DNA of 64,000 nt from Halichondria panicea (lineage: Eukaryota > Porifera > Demospongiae > Suberitida > Halichondriidae): the NCBI RefSeq assembly GCF_963675165.1, contig NC_087388.1, positions 1,404,800 through 1,468,799 on the forward strand, in the 5' to 3' direction. The notes beneath the pieces were generated by a model. That model saw only the letters and a list, made by a program, of their open reading frames with translations. It had not been told where the DNA came from and searched no databases. The position numbers and the translations under genes were made by a program. This document shows positions 1-10,727 of the stretch, one piece after another. Each line of letters opens with the position of its first letter. Within the stretch, counting starts at the first letter, position 1.

Positions 1-2062
1 CAGCTCAGGTGATATTCTACTGGAGTAAGCAGCATTCAAATACACCATCTAATTTGTCCATGAGCTTAATTTTTTCATTGTACAGATTTGTTGGTTCCGA
101 TGGATGAGTCCCTGATTGACTCTGCTTTAAACTGCTTTGGAGAATATTTCAATCCATTGGAATAACGAAGCATCCTTCCCTGGTGATAATTATTTCCAAG
201 ATAATTTGACCGTTGGATTTTCCCCAGAGACAAATTCTCTTCTGGGATTGTTGAAAACAACTTTGACTACATTCCAGCTTGTAAAGTAAGCCTCCTTATC
301 TCTCACATAGAAGATACTGATATTCTGCTCACACCCTAAGAGAGTTACTCGCATCAGATGTACCTATAATCATAATATTATATTGTCAAAGTCTGCTAAA
401 GCGGATGTCACCAATTACATCGATCAACTCAAGCTCAGCGTAGTCATAAATTATTACAGAATCGCTGCTGCATGGAAAAAGTACTACCAGAATAATTATA
501 CCACAAGCTGCAGTACTGCCACGAATTTGACAATTTGTACGTGGAAGAGAACCACAGTCTCAACTCACTTCAGAACCAGTACCAACTAAGGGTGCCACTA
601 AAGAAAAATCTCGTCTGCTTTTTTATCTCTGGGTCAAAGGTGACAAGAATACCCAGAATTTTATGCTAAATGTGATGTTGACAGATTTGACTATTTCCTA
701 ACGATTTCTTAATCTCATTTCTCTCACAGCTTTTCATGAAAACTAAACTTCCCAACAATTGCAAGCGGATAACTTCTCATTTTCTGATTCTTCTACTGCT
801 AATAGTTATTTGATTCCAGAGGTCCAATTATGCTGCCAATCCTCGCTGTCATGTGTGGTCGACTGGTCTACATTGGCTTATGAAGAACGGAGTGGAGGTA
901 TTTGTCGATATGCCTATAGACGCTGATAGTGATAGCGAGAAGTGGCAACAAAATATAACACTCTACAACTAGTTGTGGAAACAAAATTTATTTCTGTACT
1001 GGTATAGATATTGCCTTTTGTTTACCTTCTTAATCCGAGCAGAAATGCACCTAAATATACTCAAAAGTATTGATGAAGCACTGAAAGAACTAAGCAAGTC
1101 ATGGGTAAAGACAATGCTTCTCTATACTCGGATGAAAAATTGGGTCATCCCAAAAGATGGACTATATCTTACTGGAGTAAGTTTCAAGCATGCACTCACA
1201 TGCTCACATGCGCACACCACCTGTAAATGTTTTATTTGTTGTTTCCAATATAGATAAGATCTACCCAGATACAACTCCTAATGATGCGCAGGCACTGAAA
1301 ATGCCTCACTTCAATCAAAGATTGGATCAGCTCAGGTGACATTCTACTGGAGTAAGCATCATTCAAACCCAACATTTAATTTATGAGCTTAATTATTTCC
1401 TTGTACACATTTGTTTTTCCGATGAATGAGTCCCTGATTGACTCTGCTTTGAACTGCTTACAAGGATGAATACTCATGCATTGGAATAACTACTTAAAAC
1501 AAAACATCCTGATTTTGCCAAATAGTATAATTCAACTGGAAAGTCTCAAGAACACACCTGGAAAATATTAGTAGAGGTTCTCGCAGTCAACCCACAGGAT
1601 TGTCAACAAAACAATTCAAATCTCACACGAGCACAGTAAGTACACTACCGTATAGCGGGTATATTTTGCGGGTATATTTTGAGGGTATAAACTTTCGCGG
1701 AATGACTGTTAGAAAGGTTTTGGTGGAATAGCAGTCTTTTAGTGGGTATATTTAGTTAACGAAAACCACAAACATTTATATACCCTCGAAATATACCCGC
1801 TATATAATAATACGGTATATAAGTTATTATATAGCTATATTCATTCATTCTATTGTAGACGTGCTTCTACACAGGAAAAGCATTATTGAAAGCAATTATC
1901 TGCATGTCCGTCCTGACGATTCCAATCATTTGCTGCCCTCATTGGCTCTCGATGGCAGTGTCTTACTTCTCCCTTCTCCCTCACTTCTGAAGACATTGTG
2001 AGCATCAAGAGAGAGACAAGAGGATCAGAGCCGACCAGACAAGCACTCGTCATGCTGCATGG
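1..2062 (+). pseudogene. Decayed 3' end of an ANK-Roc-COR-Death gene (left copy)
   Basis: Bases 1-150 and again 1320-1500 resemble the start of the first Death-domain exon (TACTGGAGTAAG donor, pyrimidine tract, TTTCCGATG). Bases 210-620 match the COR-like coding sequence of genes A and B (TGGGATTGTTGAAAA, then CTCCTTATCTCTCACATAGA), and 820-1165 match its C-terminal part (VWSTGLHWLMKNGVEVFVD). Bases 1860-2060 match the second Death-domain exon. Frame is lost repeatedly by indels and stops, so no product is expected. The doubled first segment suggests more than one degenerate copy. It is collinear with 25860-27880 and 50090-52005, which sit just behind genes A and B, so a further intact gene probably lies left of the window. 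Confidence 0.85.
1646..1817. mobile_element. MITE with TACCGTATAGCGGGTAT termini
   Basis: Terminal inverted repeats TACCGTATAGCGGGTATATT and its complement near 1785-1817 enclose about 170 bp with no coding capacity. The inner sequence is itself largely inverted. It sits just after the AGTAAGTA donor-like site of the decayed Death exon. The same element is at the same place in the other two pseudogene tails. Confidence 0.8.
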
Positions 2063-3120
2063 TCATGCACTTTTCGTGTTCCATATCTGTACCACATTAT
2101 GTTAGATTTAGCTGCATTCATTCAATTGCACTTACATACTGTAGATATAGCTGTTAAATTCAACACATGTTTGTGTCGCTGAACTTTCAGAACTCATGCC
2201 TTGCCACTTAAGCAAAAATTACTTTTACACTTCCAATCGTTACTTTTTCTACTGTGTATATGCAACATGTTACGTCCTTCAAAATTAGCACATTTTTGTT
2301 ACTACTGTACAGTTATTCTAATGTTGTCAATTCTGACATGAATGAAATGAATTTTTGCACTCAGTTCTATATCTTCAATGGCCAGGTGTGCATGCAATGT
2401 CATGACTTAATTATGTATACTGTAAAAACTACATTATTACTCAATACACAGTACAGTAGTTTCGTATAGTTATACCTGTTTGTCGCAACCATTAGCTATT
2501 GACAGTGTGTACTTGTACGAAACTGTACCAGTGCAGTACCTATAAAATAAGCAGTCCTATCGGGAATGGAAACCAGACACCATCTTATCCATGCATAATT
2601 ATATATAATTCCTGATTATACAGTAACTGTTGCTGATCATGAACATTATACAGAAATTAACTTGATATTGAATTTGTATTTAATTATGTATACTTTTCCA
2701 GTTAAATTAATGTCATGCAAGAGTTCAATAATTCAGTGACTATCATTACAATAAACGTAGATCCATTAATTAATTATATACTAGGAACTTGATTCTGTAT
2801 TATTATGTAGGCTGTGCTACATGTGTCTGTGTGCAGTGTTGTTCCATACATGAAGAAAGAGAAGGTATTCTTGCTATAGCTATTTTATCTTGTTAATGTA
2901 CTAACAATACACACATTGCCACAGCTGTTTCAAGCTGATTCCATCAACGAAACATGATAGTTATGTCATCTGATTCGCTGTACTATCTCTCCAAGATGCC
3001 TTCATCCAAAACGAGGGTGCATAATGCTGCTCTTATAGTTATATGCATGTATTATATACGTGTGGATAAGACACTGAAGTCCAGATGATACAAGGAGATT
3101 GACTAGTGGAAGGGAACAAA
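2063..3120. other. Non-coding flank shared with the A and B units
   Basis: No gene seen. Bases 2070-2420 match 27870-28240 and 52010-52280, for example the stretch containing GAACTTTCAGAACTCATGCC. Bases 2690-2760 match 28440-28530 and 52475-52550 (CAATAATTCAGTGACTA). The rest, to 3120, is AT-rich sequence without a recognisable feature. Confidence 0.6.
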
Positions 3121-3185
3121 GTCATGTATACAAGGCTCTAAAAGAGGAGGAATGGCAGTTGGAAAAGGGGTAGGAAAAAAAAACG

Positions 3186-3551
3186 ATGGTGATTGGTCTG
3201 TCATTATGGCAAGACGAAAGTAAAAAAAGGAAGCTGATATACAAGCAGCTAAATTGTGAGCTGCGACCCATGACTGCTGATGAAGCTGCTAGTATCCCAG
3301 CAACCGGACTGTCCGAAACAGAAAGACTTGAGATAGTCAAGGCTATTGGCCTCCCGAAAGGCCATTGGTACAAGTGCCCCAATGGCCACACCTATGCAAT
3401 TGGCGGGCGTGGGGGAGCGATGCAAAGGGCCAAGTGTCCCGAATATAAAGTCGAAATTGGAGGAATGAGTCATGCCCTAGCAGCCGGCAATGTACATGCA
3501 TGCACCGGAAATGGACAGCTCAAGACTTGCTGTATGGTGAGAAGCAGCTAA
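3186..3551 (+). pseudogene. ZNFX1-type RZ zinc-finger remnant
   Basis: The 121-codon frame encodes ADEAASIPATGLSETERLEIV followed by GHWYKCPNGHTYAIGG, GGAM, KCPE and IGG...H.L. This is the order of the RZ-type zinc finger at the C terminus of NFX1-type zinc-finger helicases (ZNFX1) and in RNF213, as I know the family. Those proteins are very large, so this is only a C-terminal piece. From memory the family has GxCGGAM and CPEC; here these read GRGGAM and CPEY, so two cysteines usually present in the finger are replaced and metal binding is probably lost. No intron or upstream helicase sequence is visible nearby. It is most simply a gene fragment, perhaps dispersed by transposition. A functional short protein cannot be excluded. 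Confidence 0.7.
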
Positions 3552-4042
3552 CCTTGCAAACTTTGATCCACTGGAATTTGACAGACTGTAGTTTAGGCTG
3601 AATTTCCCTTAACTTTTTTGGTTAATGAACTCTTGCTTTTACTAATAGTTTTGTATCGAGTTTTTATGATAACCATGCAGCAATCTGTTAAACCGCACCA
3701 ATTAGTTTAGCACCAAGTCTATAGAATCTAGCTACCAGTGAATTCCAAGTGAGATAGCTACTGACTCGTAACGAGAAGACTATGGAATAACCTGCCACCA
3801 CTAGACATTAACCTCAGGAGCAGCTCTATCAAAGCAAAATTGAAGAATCTCCTCTGGCAACACTTCCTTAGCAATTTTTTGATTCTGACGCTCCCTGCAC
3901 TTTCCACTTCAAGTGCCCATGCAACAAATGTTGTTAGTTATATAATTGGTAACCTGTCTCTACAGGCTTGCCTTCAGCATTATACTAGGTCATTGCTATA
4001 TTTATTCAGAACTCATTTTGTCTTTAATGCTGTAAAATCATG

Positions 4043-4077
4043 TTGAATTGAATTGAATTGAATTGAATTGAATTGAA
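4043..4077 (+). repeat. (GAATT)n microsatellite
   Basis: Six to seven uninterrupted GAATT pentamers. Confidence 0.9.
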
Positions 4078-4124
4078 CATTTTCATCATGTTTTTTCATA
4101 CAATAGTTATTATGCTTGCACCTA

Positions 4125-4178
4125 GCCTCGATTCCAGGCCGATTAAAATACGTATTTTAATCGGCCTGGTCTCGAGGC
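4125..4178. repeat. Short hairpin of the CCAGGCC family
   Basis: GCCTCGATTCCAGGCC pairs with GGCCTGGTCTCGAGGC across a TATTTTAATCGG-type stem centred near 4151, giving an almost perfect 54-bp palindrome. Related hairpins are at 5255-5304 and 36906-36964. Confidence 0.8.
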
Positions 4179-4341
4179 TAAAGCAGAACCAATCATAGGC
4201 TCTTATCAGCCGTCACTCCTTTCAGACGATCGTCATCCACACTATTGCAGGCTGTGAGTCTTTTGTTAACATAGCAGGCTAAGGGTAGCTATCAGAGAAT
4301 GCTATCCGATGGGCTAGAAACCTTCAATTGAACTTTCTATC

Positions 4342-4550
4342 TACCTTATAGCGTGTAATTTTCGTGGAGCAAAATATTCGTGGTTTTCGTGGTTGGAGGC
4401 CTGACCACGAATATTTCACTCACGAATGAAGCGACCTTGCCACCTTTACCTGCAGTGCAAGCAGCAACCACGAAAATATTACCCACGAAATGTCTCAATA
4501 TTTCTGAACCACGAATATTTTGTCCCCCGAAAATTACCCGCTATACGGTA
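4342..4550. mobile_element. MITE, TACC...GGTA termini, copy 1
   Basis: Left end TACCTTATAGCGTGTAATTT and right end ending in ACCCGCTATACGGTA are inverted repeats of each other. Inside are several CGTGGTTTTCGTGG/CCACGAATATTT repeats. A second copy with the same interior lies at 60260-60463. It has no coding capacity. Confidence 0.85.
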
Positions 4551-5850
4551 CTTCCTTCAATCCACTTCCTTTCGTTGTGATGTCATAGTTTTACTGAGCA
4601 TAAACGATGTTATCCCTTTACCGGTCAGGTTGTTGTAAATTTTACAACAACAATCTGGGAGGGAGCGTGCTAGCAACTTGTGAATGTTGCATGATATTGG
4701 ATTCTGTGGCAGATTGGATAGTATCATGAATGCGATTATCCTTTGAAGTTATGCTGAGCTGTTCAATTAGGACACTTAAAAAAAAAAAGAAGGTTTAAAA
4801 CAAGCTATACAGCATGTAGGACTGAGTAGTATCCATTGGTAGACCCTCTGGACTATTTTGGTAGCCATAGAATATTTTCTAAGAGGAAGCAGCAAGCCAT
4901 TTGTGTACACAGGCACTTCACAAGTGGACACAAGCTCTACAATAGTCTACATGCTTGCTAAGCAGCTTAGAGTTGACCAGAGTGCAGCTTTTAAAGGCCA
5001 CACATACTTCCATCGAGGCAGCAGCAAGGCATAAAATCGATGGTTAGTTTGTGCACAGCCATTGACCCACGCCCATCTCTACAAGCCATAGCAACTTCAT
5101 TGGGGGCGGACATAACATTAAGCTAATTTGGTGGGTTGGGCTCAGATGCAAACTAGGAACTGCTCCAGATTGTGTCGAGATTGTGTGCGGCTGAACGGGA
5201 AAGGGTTATCCAAAGCCCCCAGACCGGGGGGGATATTAGCGCATGCACAAGCAGTCGATACCAGGCCCACTTCGCTAGTGGGAAGTGCGGCCTGGGATCG
5301 AGGCTATATATACATGTGAAGTGAGCCCTGAACAAGCATTGAACAAGCTATCAAGCAGACTGCAAGACTGCATCAATAGGTAAACAAATAGATCTACCAC
5401 CAAAACATTTGCAATGTGAAAAGTTTCTAGGTTTGGCAGGGGGAAACACCAAAAAGCGTAGAAACAAGAAATGCAGCCAGAGCATATTAACTCCAATCCG
5501 TTAAAGTTAAATTAGACTCTACATAAGTTAACGCGTCATTCACATGTACATTTTTCACACAATGTTTTGTTAAATTTTTTCGATATAATAATTATCATAG
5601 TAGTTTTTCCACCCTATTAATTTTGGTGGTTTTCCCAGCCAATCCTAAGTTTTTGATGAGTTTCCCTAATAATTATACAGTGAGAGTAAAATACTACAAT
5701 AGGGTGAGTAGATGTATCGCAAGATTGGAACATTTCTGCACCTACCATTGTATAGTGACTGATGAAACATAATTATTATTCAAAAATATTTCCCTAAAAG
5801 TTATATTGTAGTGGGAAATCATTTTAGGTGATCGTAAAAAAAATGTGTGT
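4551..5850. other. No gene
   Basis: I see no conserved coding frame. It contains an A-rich run near 4779 and the hairpin at 5255-5304; otherwise it is unremarkable AT-rich DNA. Confidence 0.5.
5255..5304. repeat. Hairpin, CCAGGCC family
   Basis: CGATACCAGGCCCACTTC and GAAGTGCGGCCTGGGATCG face each other across CGCTAGTGG. The AGGC end matches the hairpin at 4125-4178. Confidence 0.6.
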
Positions 5851-5851
5851 A

Positions 5852-6149
5852 CAGTAGAACCTCGATTATCCGGACACCTTGGTTCCAGAAGCAGGCCGGA
5901 TAAGTGAATATGCCGGATAATCGAATAGATAACCACGCCTTGATCCACCCACATTATTGATAAACAGCAGTGCCATATGGTTGTCTGCGCATGTGCAGAA
6001 GATAAGCAGGCATGTCTCCATGGTAACAGCTGCAACCCTCGTGCTCGTTTGAGGGACACGCCCATTTTCTGATCTGATAACAATAAAACTGCCAAGCCGG
6101 ATAATCGAGGTTCCGGATAATGGAGGGCCGGATAATCGAGGTTCTACTG
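5852..6149. mobile_element. pogo/Tigger-like MITE, copy 1
   Basis: Termini CAGTAGAACCTCGATTATCC and its complement are typical of the pogo branch of Tc1/mariner. The element is flanked on both sides by TA, the expected target duplication. It has no transposase. The open frames across it on the minus strand are by-products. The copy at 7343-7653 is in the opposite orientation. Confidence 0.9.
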
Positions 6150-6681
6150 TAACATTAAATATCTCCGATAAAGTATGGATACATTTTTGTATCAAAAGAT
6201 AGCATGTGCAAGACCTTAGCCGACAAATTTGCTTGAGTTCCATCGCTAGGCGAAAAGGCACCAAAAAGAACTCGCAAAACTTTACGAAACCATTAGATAA
6301 ACTATTCAGGAATGTTGTGCCAGAGTTCCCTTACCTTAGCCGACAACGCTTGGTCTTTTAGCGATAGAACATTTTGCTCTTATATAAACCACCACATACC
6401 TATACCACCTTTGGATCCAATTTTGGGTACATTTTAGAGTATTCTTTTATCTACACACAATGGTATCAGCAAAATTTCTTAGAAATGTTCCCATCACAAG
6501 ATATTCACATTTGTGTACCAATACCAGCAAATTTGCGTTTTTTACTCTCTAGGCTGCAGGCACTGAAGTGTTGAGCACAGGCATACGGACTCCATCTAAA
6601 TAAGCAGGTAAGTTTGTAGAATAAGTCTTACAGTCAGTCACTCATTTGCGGTGAAGTGTAATAATAGTGCATTTATATCTA

Positions 6682-6816
6682 CAGGGTTGGTTGGCAGAAG
6701 TTAAAAGTTGAAGTGCAGTCAACCATGACCAATAATTGCATTAGTAGGGAGAAACACACACAGTGTGTAGTCATTGGTTGAGTGCCTTCAACTTTTAACT
6801 TCTGCCAACCAACCTG
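6682..6816. mobile_element. Palindromic MITE
   Basis: The left arm starting CAGGGTTGGTTGGCAGAAG and the right arm ending CTTCTGCCAACCAACCTG are inverted copies of about 45 bp (TTAAAAGTTGAAG facing CTTCAACTTTTAA) around a short loop. Confidence 0.85.
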
Positions 6817-7100
6817 AAATCCTCTGTATGTGTATATGCATGTGAACGTTTTTTGAATATCTTAACACACAATCATACGAAAGAATAGCTATAGCTGTGC
6901 AGCCCAGTTTTCAGATTTCAGATGTGATCCTTCCCTGCAGAGATACATGTATAACAATTTGAACGTAGGAGAAAATAATTATGTGAAAAGTGTTAGGGGC
7001 GTGGTACAGGAAGCACTGGGACAGGCGAGTTAAGCGGGAGAATTAAATCACATGTGAATGCATCAAGTAAAAATTAGGAATTTTAGGGGTCATGAAGGCG

Positions 7101-7245
7101 GCCACTCATTTACCGCTCGCGGATAAATGAGGCGGTCGCTCTTTACCGCTCGCGGTATTTTCGGGTGGGTAAAGGAATCAACATTCATTTATCGCTCGCG
7201 GGTAGAGAAGGAGGCACCCTTTACCACGCGCGGCATAGGAGGGCG
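7101..7245. repeat. Cluster of CGCTCGCGG palindromic repeats
   Basis: Four imperfect copies of a TTTACCGCTCGCGGTA-like unit occur at about 7108, 7141, 7188 and 7221. The first is extended to an inverted repeat, TCATTTA...TAAATGA. The block is much richer in G+C and CpG than its surroundings. Function is unknown. Confidence 0.6.
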
Positions 7246-7342
7246 GCAAGCGGAGGCAGGTGACCCCTATCGGCCACCATAGGAATTAGACACATTTCCG
7301 GTTTTGAAATATGAAGCTTTAAAAGGTCAACACATTGTAGTA

Positions 7343-7653
7343 CAGTAGAACCTCGATTATATCCGGCCCTCGATTATCCGGAACCTCGATTATCTGGCTT
7401 GGCAGTTTTCTTTTTAATCAGATTACATAATTCAGAAAATGGGCGTGTCCCTCAAATGCGCATGCGCGTTGCAGCTGTTACCATGGAGACATGCCTGCTT
7501 TTCTTTTGCGCATGCGCAGACAACCATGCGGCACTGCTGTTCATCAATAAAGTGGGTGGATGAAGGCGTGGTTTATCTATTTGATTATCCGGCATATTCA
7601 CTTATCCGGCCTGCTTCTGGAACCAAGGTGTCCGGATAATCGAGGTTCTACTG
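7343..7653. mobile_element. pogo/Tigger-like MITE, copy 2
   Basis: It has the same CAGTAGAACCTCGATTAT termini as 5852-6149, TA on both sides, and an interior that is the reverse complement of copy 1, including the GCGCATGCGC-type segments. The left end carries an extra partial terminal repeat. Confidence 0.9.
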
Positions 7654-7813
7654 TACATGGTTTGTAAGCAGGGTGGCTTCTTGGAATTTTTTGGGAAACC
7701 ATTTTTACCTACATAATTGTTACATGTTAGATTAATAAGGTCAAAGGTCATAGCAATCAGGGCCTTAAATAGAGTGTTAGTGCAATTGTCTATTGTTAAT
7801 GTTATGCCTCAAC

Positions 7814-8163
7814 GTAGTCGGGCGCCGCCGCCCTCTACCGTTGCCCGAAAGGAGGTCGGGAATCAAGCCTATCCACAGTTTTGTTCTGTTGTTGGAATTC
7901 CAACATTCCACCAGCTCCAATCAGATTGCAGTATCTCAAGGGGATTGATCACACCCACTCAACTGTACCACGTGTGAATTTTGCACACGTTGGATTGACT
8001 GAGAGGCGAGGCCAACACCCACTTTAATAAATAATATTCATTGGTTAGCACCCACATAGAATGAATGATATTCATGATACTATTGCGTAACAGGCCAGAA
8101 CAAAACTGTGGATAGGCTTGATTCCCGACCTCCTTCAAGGAGGGCGGCGGCACTCGACTAGCC
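7814..8163. mobile_element. Foldback element with long inverted arms
   Basis: Arm 7815-7890 (TAGTCGGGCGCCGCCGCCCT, then GGAGGTCGGGAATCAAGCC, then CCACAGTTTTGTTCTG) is repeated inverted at 8095-8160. The middle 200 bp is unrelated to the arms and has no gene. Confidence 0.85.
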
Positions 8164-8600
8164 TCAACGATGCGCATGCGCAAGTAAGGTATACGGTAGT
8201 GTGGTGTGTCACAGTGTGTGTCTGTGTGTCTGTGTGTGTAGACTGCTACAGCTGCTCAAGGATCAATGAAGTGCAAGTAAGAGTTTCTATAGGCTTCTAG
8301 AGTAAACCACCGATTATCGAACACGAGCTATTTTTGAACGCTTGTTCTCGAGGACAGCGGCTCAGATCAGAGCACTAAGCTGATAGTTCCTAGGTATAGA
8401 CAAGGTCAGGCTCTATTCAAGTCCAAACTCACGGCCAACAAAAAGTTTCTTCGGCCGAGTGACAGGACCAAATACTCAACTATTGGAACAGATTTAGTTC
8501 GAACATAGCCACGATTCTTCGAACTCTCTCTCTTTCATATCGACAGAAGGCTCTAAGCAGCTAGCTACAATGCATGACCGTAATCTACAACTAGTAAACT
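8164..8600 (+). repeat. Dispersed repeat, GCGCATGCGCAAG...GTATACGGTAGTG family
   Basis: It begins near CGCATGCGCAAGTAAGGTAT, passes a GTGTGTCT-rich stretch and then AAGTGCAAGTAAGAGTTTC. The reverse complement of the same order is at 33291-33829, and related copies are near 14280-14640, 33989-34060 and 57315-57700. It is non-coding. Confidence 0.6.
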
Positions 8601-9229
8601 ATGTACAGCTCTGGTTTCGAGGTCTGACTCCAAACCGTTAGACAATGGTGGCCTCTTGAAAAAGTTCAGTATTGCCATCAAAATCCGAAGGATTATTGCC
8701 TTTTTCTTTATAATCTCCGGTGTAGCCATGATGTAATACTGCAACTTTAGGAAAAAAATGAAGATTATGAGCGTACGCTTGCTAATGCCTCTCGCCATGT
8801 TTTTGCTTTCGCTCAAAAGTATATTATAGTGTTAGAGAAAAGGTAAATAATTCATTATAGGAGAGGAGCTGAATGGAAACAGAAGCCTATCTGATGGCTT
8901 GAATAATCTTCAACGATACTGAAGCAATTGCATGTTATTTAATATGGCCTGTAGCCAAACAGTGGGAGCAGAGTAAGAGAGAATTTAAGCACAGACAGTA
9001 TAGTATATTATTGCTTTTTAATAAGTGCTGACATCAGCGTTTTACATTCAAATTGCACAGGAAGCGACTCATCACCGACTGTGCAGATATTTTTCCATAT
9101 TGCACACCCGGAAGTATTATTGCACACTTGTTATTGCACACTAGGAAGTGATTCTTATTTGGAATAAAAGGTTTTCAGCAGTGAGAGAACAAGAAAAACA
9201 TAGTTTACACACTTATAATCATGCATTGC
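8601..9229. other. No gene
   Basis: The open frames here are short and resemble no family I know. No repeat structure is obvious. Confidence 0.4.
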
Positions 9230-9640
9230 AATGTTTATCAGTCTCTTTTCTTGTTTTCTGATGCTCTGTATCACTTCTGTGCTCTTTTTGCAGTAAAGCT
9301 GAGGGTCAGGAGGTTGTCAGTATTCATATTTAATGCATCAAACAGGCATCAGTGTTGGGAGTGGGTGCTTTGAGCGGAGTATTGCACATGTAGAAGTGTA
9401 CTGCACCACCATATAAGCCTGTTCAGGCTTGTATAAAGTCGTTTTGGCTTCAAAAACGGTTGTCACACTTTTCTTCAGTTATAGCGGTGCATGTTTCCTC
9501 TTCTGATACACTGGAGCCACTGGAGCATGATAGAAAGCAAGCACATGCTGTTTATCCTTCAGAACTATCCATTTTCAAAACGGGTTGCTGGTTGTCAACG
9601 TTTTTCTTGTCTGTTCTCTACAAAATCTTTAAGTAGCCTT
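9230..9640 (+). repeat. Flank block homologous to 28735-29090 and 52720-53070
   Basis: The order TGTATCACTTCTGTGCTC, GGTTGTCAGTATTCATATTT, AAGTGTACTGCACCACCAT, CAAAAACGGTTGTCACAC is the same as in the two other blocks, with point differences. It is the continuation of the left unit's flank after an interruption that starts near 2760. Confidence 0.75.
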
Positions 9641-9825
9641 CTGCAAGCTCTCTTGGTGTTCTAGAGTCTTATTTCTTTGTCTTTCTAGCTGTTTTCTTTC
9701 TCTTAAACTCGTCTTCAACTGGGAGAACTCAATTTTGTTGCTACGCATTCTTCTGGTTGATAAAGCAACCACATGTTGCGCATGCGCAGATTCAACCTGC
9801 ATTTTGGTTGCCAAGCAATAAATGC

Positions 9826-9949
9826 ATTATCCCATGGATACTGATGATTATCACTCGTCCGTGCCTAGTAACTGTCACTCGTGCCTTGCAGGCACTCGTG
9901 CAGTTACTGGCACAGACTCGTGATAATCTTCAGTATCCATAGGATAATA
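9826..9949. repeat. Inverted repeat, about 120 bp
   Basis: ATTATCCCATGGATACTGA with GATTATCACTCG at the left faces CGTGATAATCTTCAGTATCC at the right. The centre repeats CACTCGTGCCTTGCAGGCAC. Probably a small foldback element. Confidence 0.75.
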
Positions 9950-10167
9950 TCATATTATAAAGAAGCAGATGTTTATATCTATCTATAAATATAAAGAAGC
10001 AGAAGTATCTATAAATGATGTTTAAGGTAGTTAAACAAGGTGAATCGAGGTACTCCGCTTGCCCCGCCTACTGCATTATGTACTGCCCAGCATCTACGCG
10101 CATGCGTCATTATCTCTACACCTACCTCGTGCTCGATTATAGCTACCTGAGTTTAAAGCCTATAAGT

Positions 10168-10300
10168 ATGTCTTCTCCCTCTGGTTCCATCTCTCCTACA
10201 CCGAGGGACACACCCGCCGACCTGGTGGCCCTCAACGAAAGGCTCTCCACCCTCGAGCAGGCCTTGGCTGCAGCTCAACAGACTCACCAGCCTCATCACC
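10168..10300 (+). pseudogene. N-terminal exon of the tyrosine-recombinase element
   Basis: It encodes MSSPSGSISPTPRDTPAD, then a short heptad-like stretch LVALNERLSTLEQALAAAQQ, then THQPHH. It ends exactly at a strong donor (CACC/GTGAGT). It is probably the first exon of the element's zinc-finger protein. An in-frame reading continues past the donor to 10434 but only through tandem repeats. The link to the exon near 11950 (acceptor CGTCCGCAG) is an inference. Confidence 0.5.
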
Positions 10301-10369
10301 GTGAGTCCTACATTCATGGCCCACCCTGCCCTGCCCTCACCCATATTGCTTATAACAGCCTACAAAATA

Positions 10370-10727
10370 CTGCCCGCTCTGCTCCATACTATATACTGCC
10401 CTGCTATAATATACTGCCCCGCTCTGCCCTATAATAACTATATTACGCTCTATAACGTTGCTCTGCTCTATAAATGTACTAATATAATACCTCTGCCCAC
10501 CCTGCCCTGCCCTCACCCATATTGCTTATAACAGCCTACAAAATACTGCCCCGCTCCGCTCCATACTATATACTGCCCTGCTATAATATACTGCCCCGCT
10601 CTGCCCTATAATAACTATATTACGCTCTATAACGTTGCTCTGCTCTATAATAATTATACTGCCCTATAATATATACTGCCCTGCTGAGGCTGCTCTGCTC
10701 TATACTATACTGCCCTGCTCTGCTCTA
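10370..10727 (+). repeat. CTGCCCTGCTCTGCTCTATAATGTA-like tandem repeats, left part
   Basis: Irregular units of about 20-45 bp built from ACTGCCC, GCTCTGC and TCTATAAT. A longer unit of about 190 bp is duplicated (10316-10480 against 10498-10650). Continues at 11449-11880 beyond an inserted element. Confidence 0.85.

Larger units (their letters stand above)
3552..4340. other. No gene; possible retroposon tail and hairpin
   Basis: No coding region is supported. Bases 3840-4040 run into a GAATT microsatellite, a layout seen at the 3' ends of some LINE-like retroposons; no reverse-transcriptase sequence is present to support that reading. A short perfect hairpin follows at 4125-4178. Confidence 0.35.

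Noticed and set aside
5866..6264. A 132-codon minus-strand open frame.
   Set aside because: Most of it runs through the pogo-like MITE and its terminal repeats; no protein family is recognisable.
7439..7639. An open frame similar to the minus-strand frames at 5742-6264.
   Set aside because: The similarity comes from the second copy of the same MITE, not from a conserved gene.
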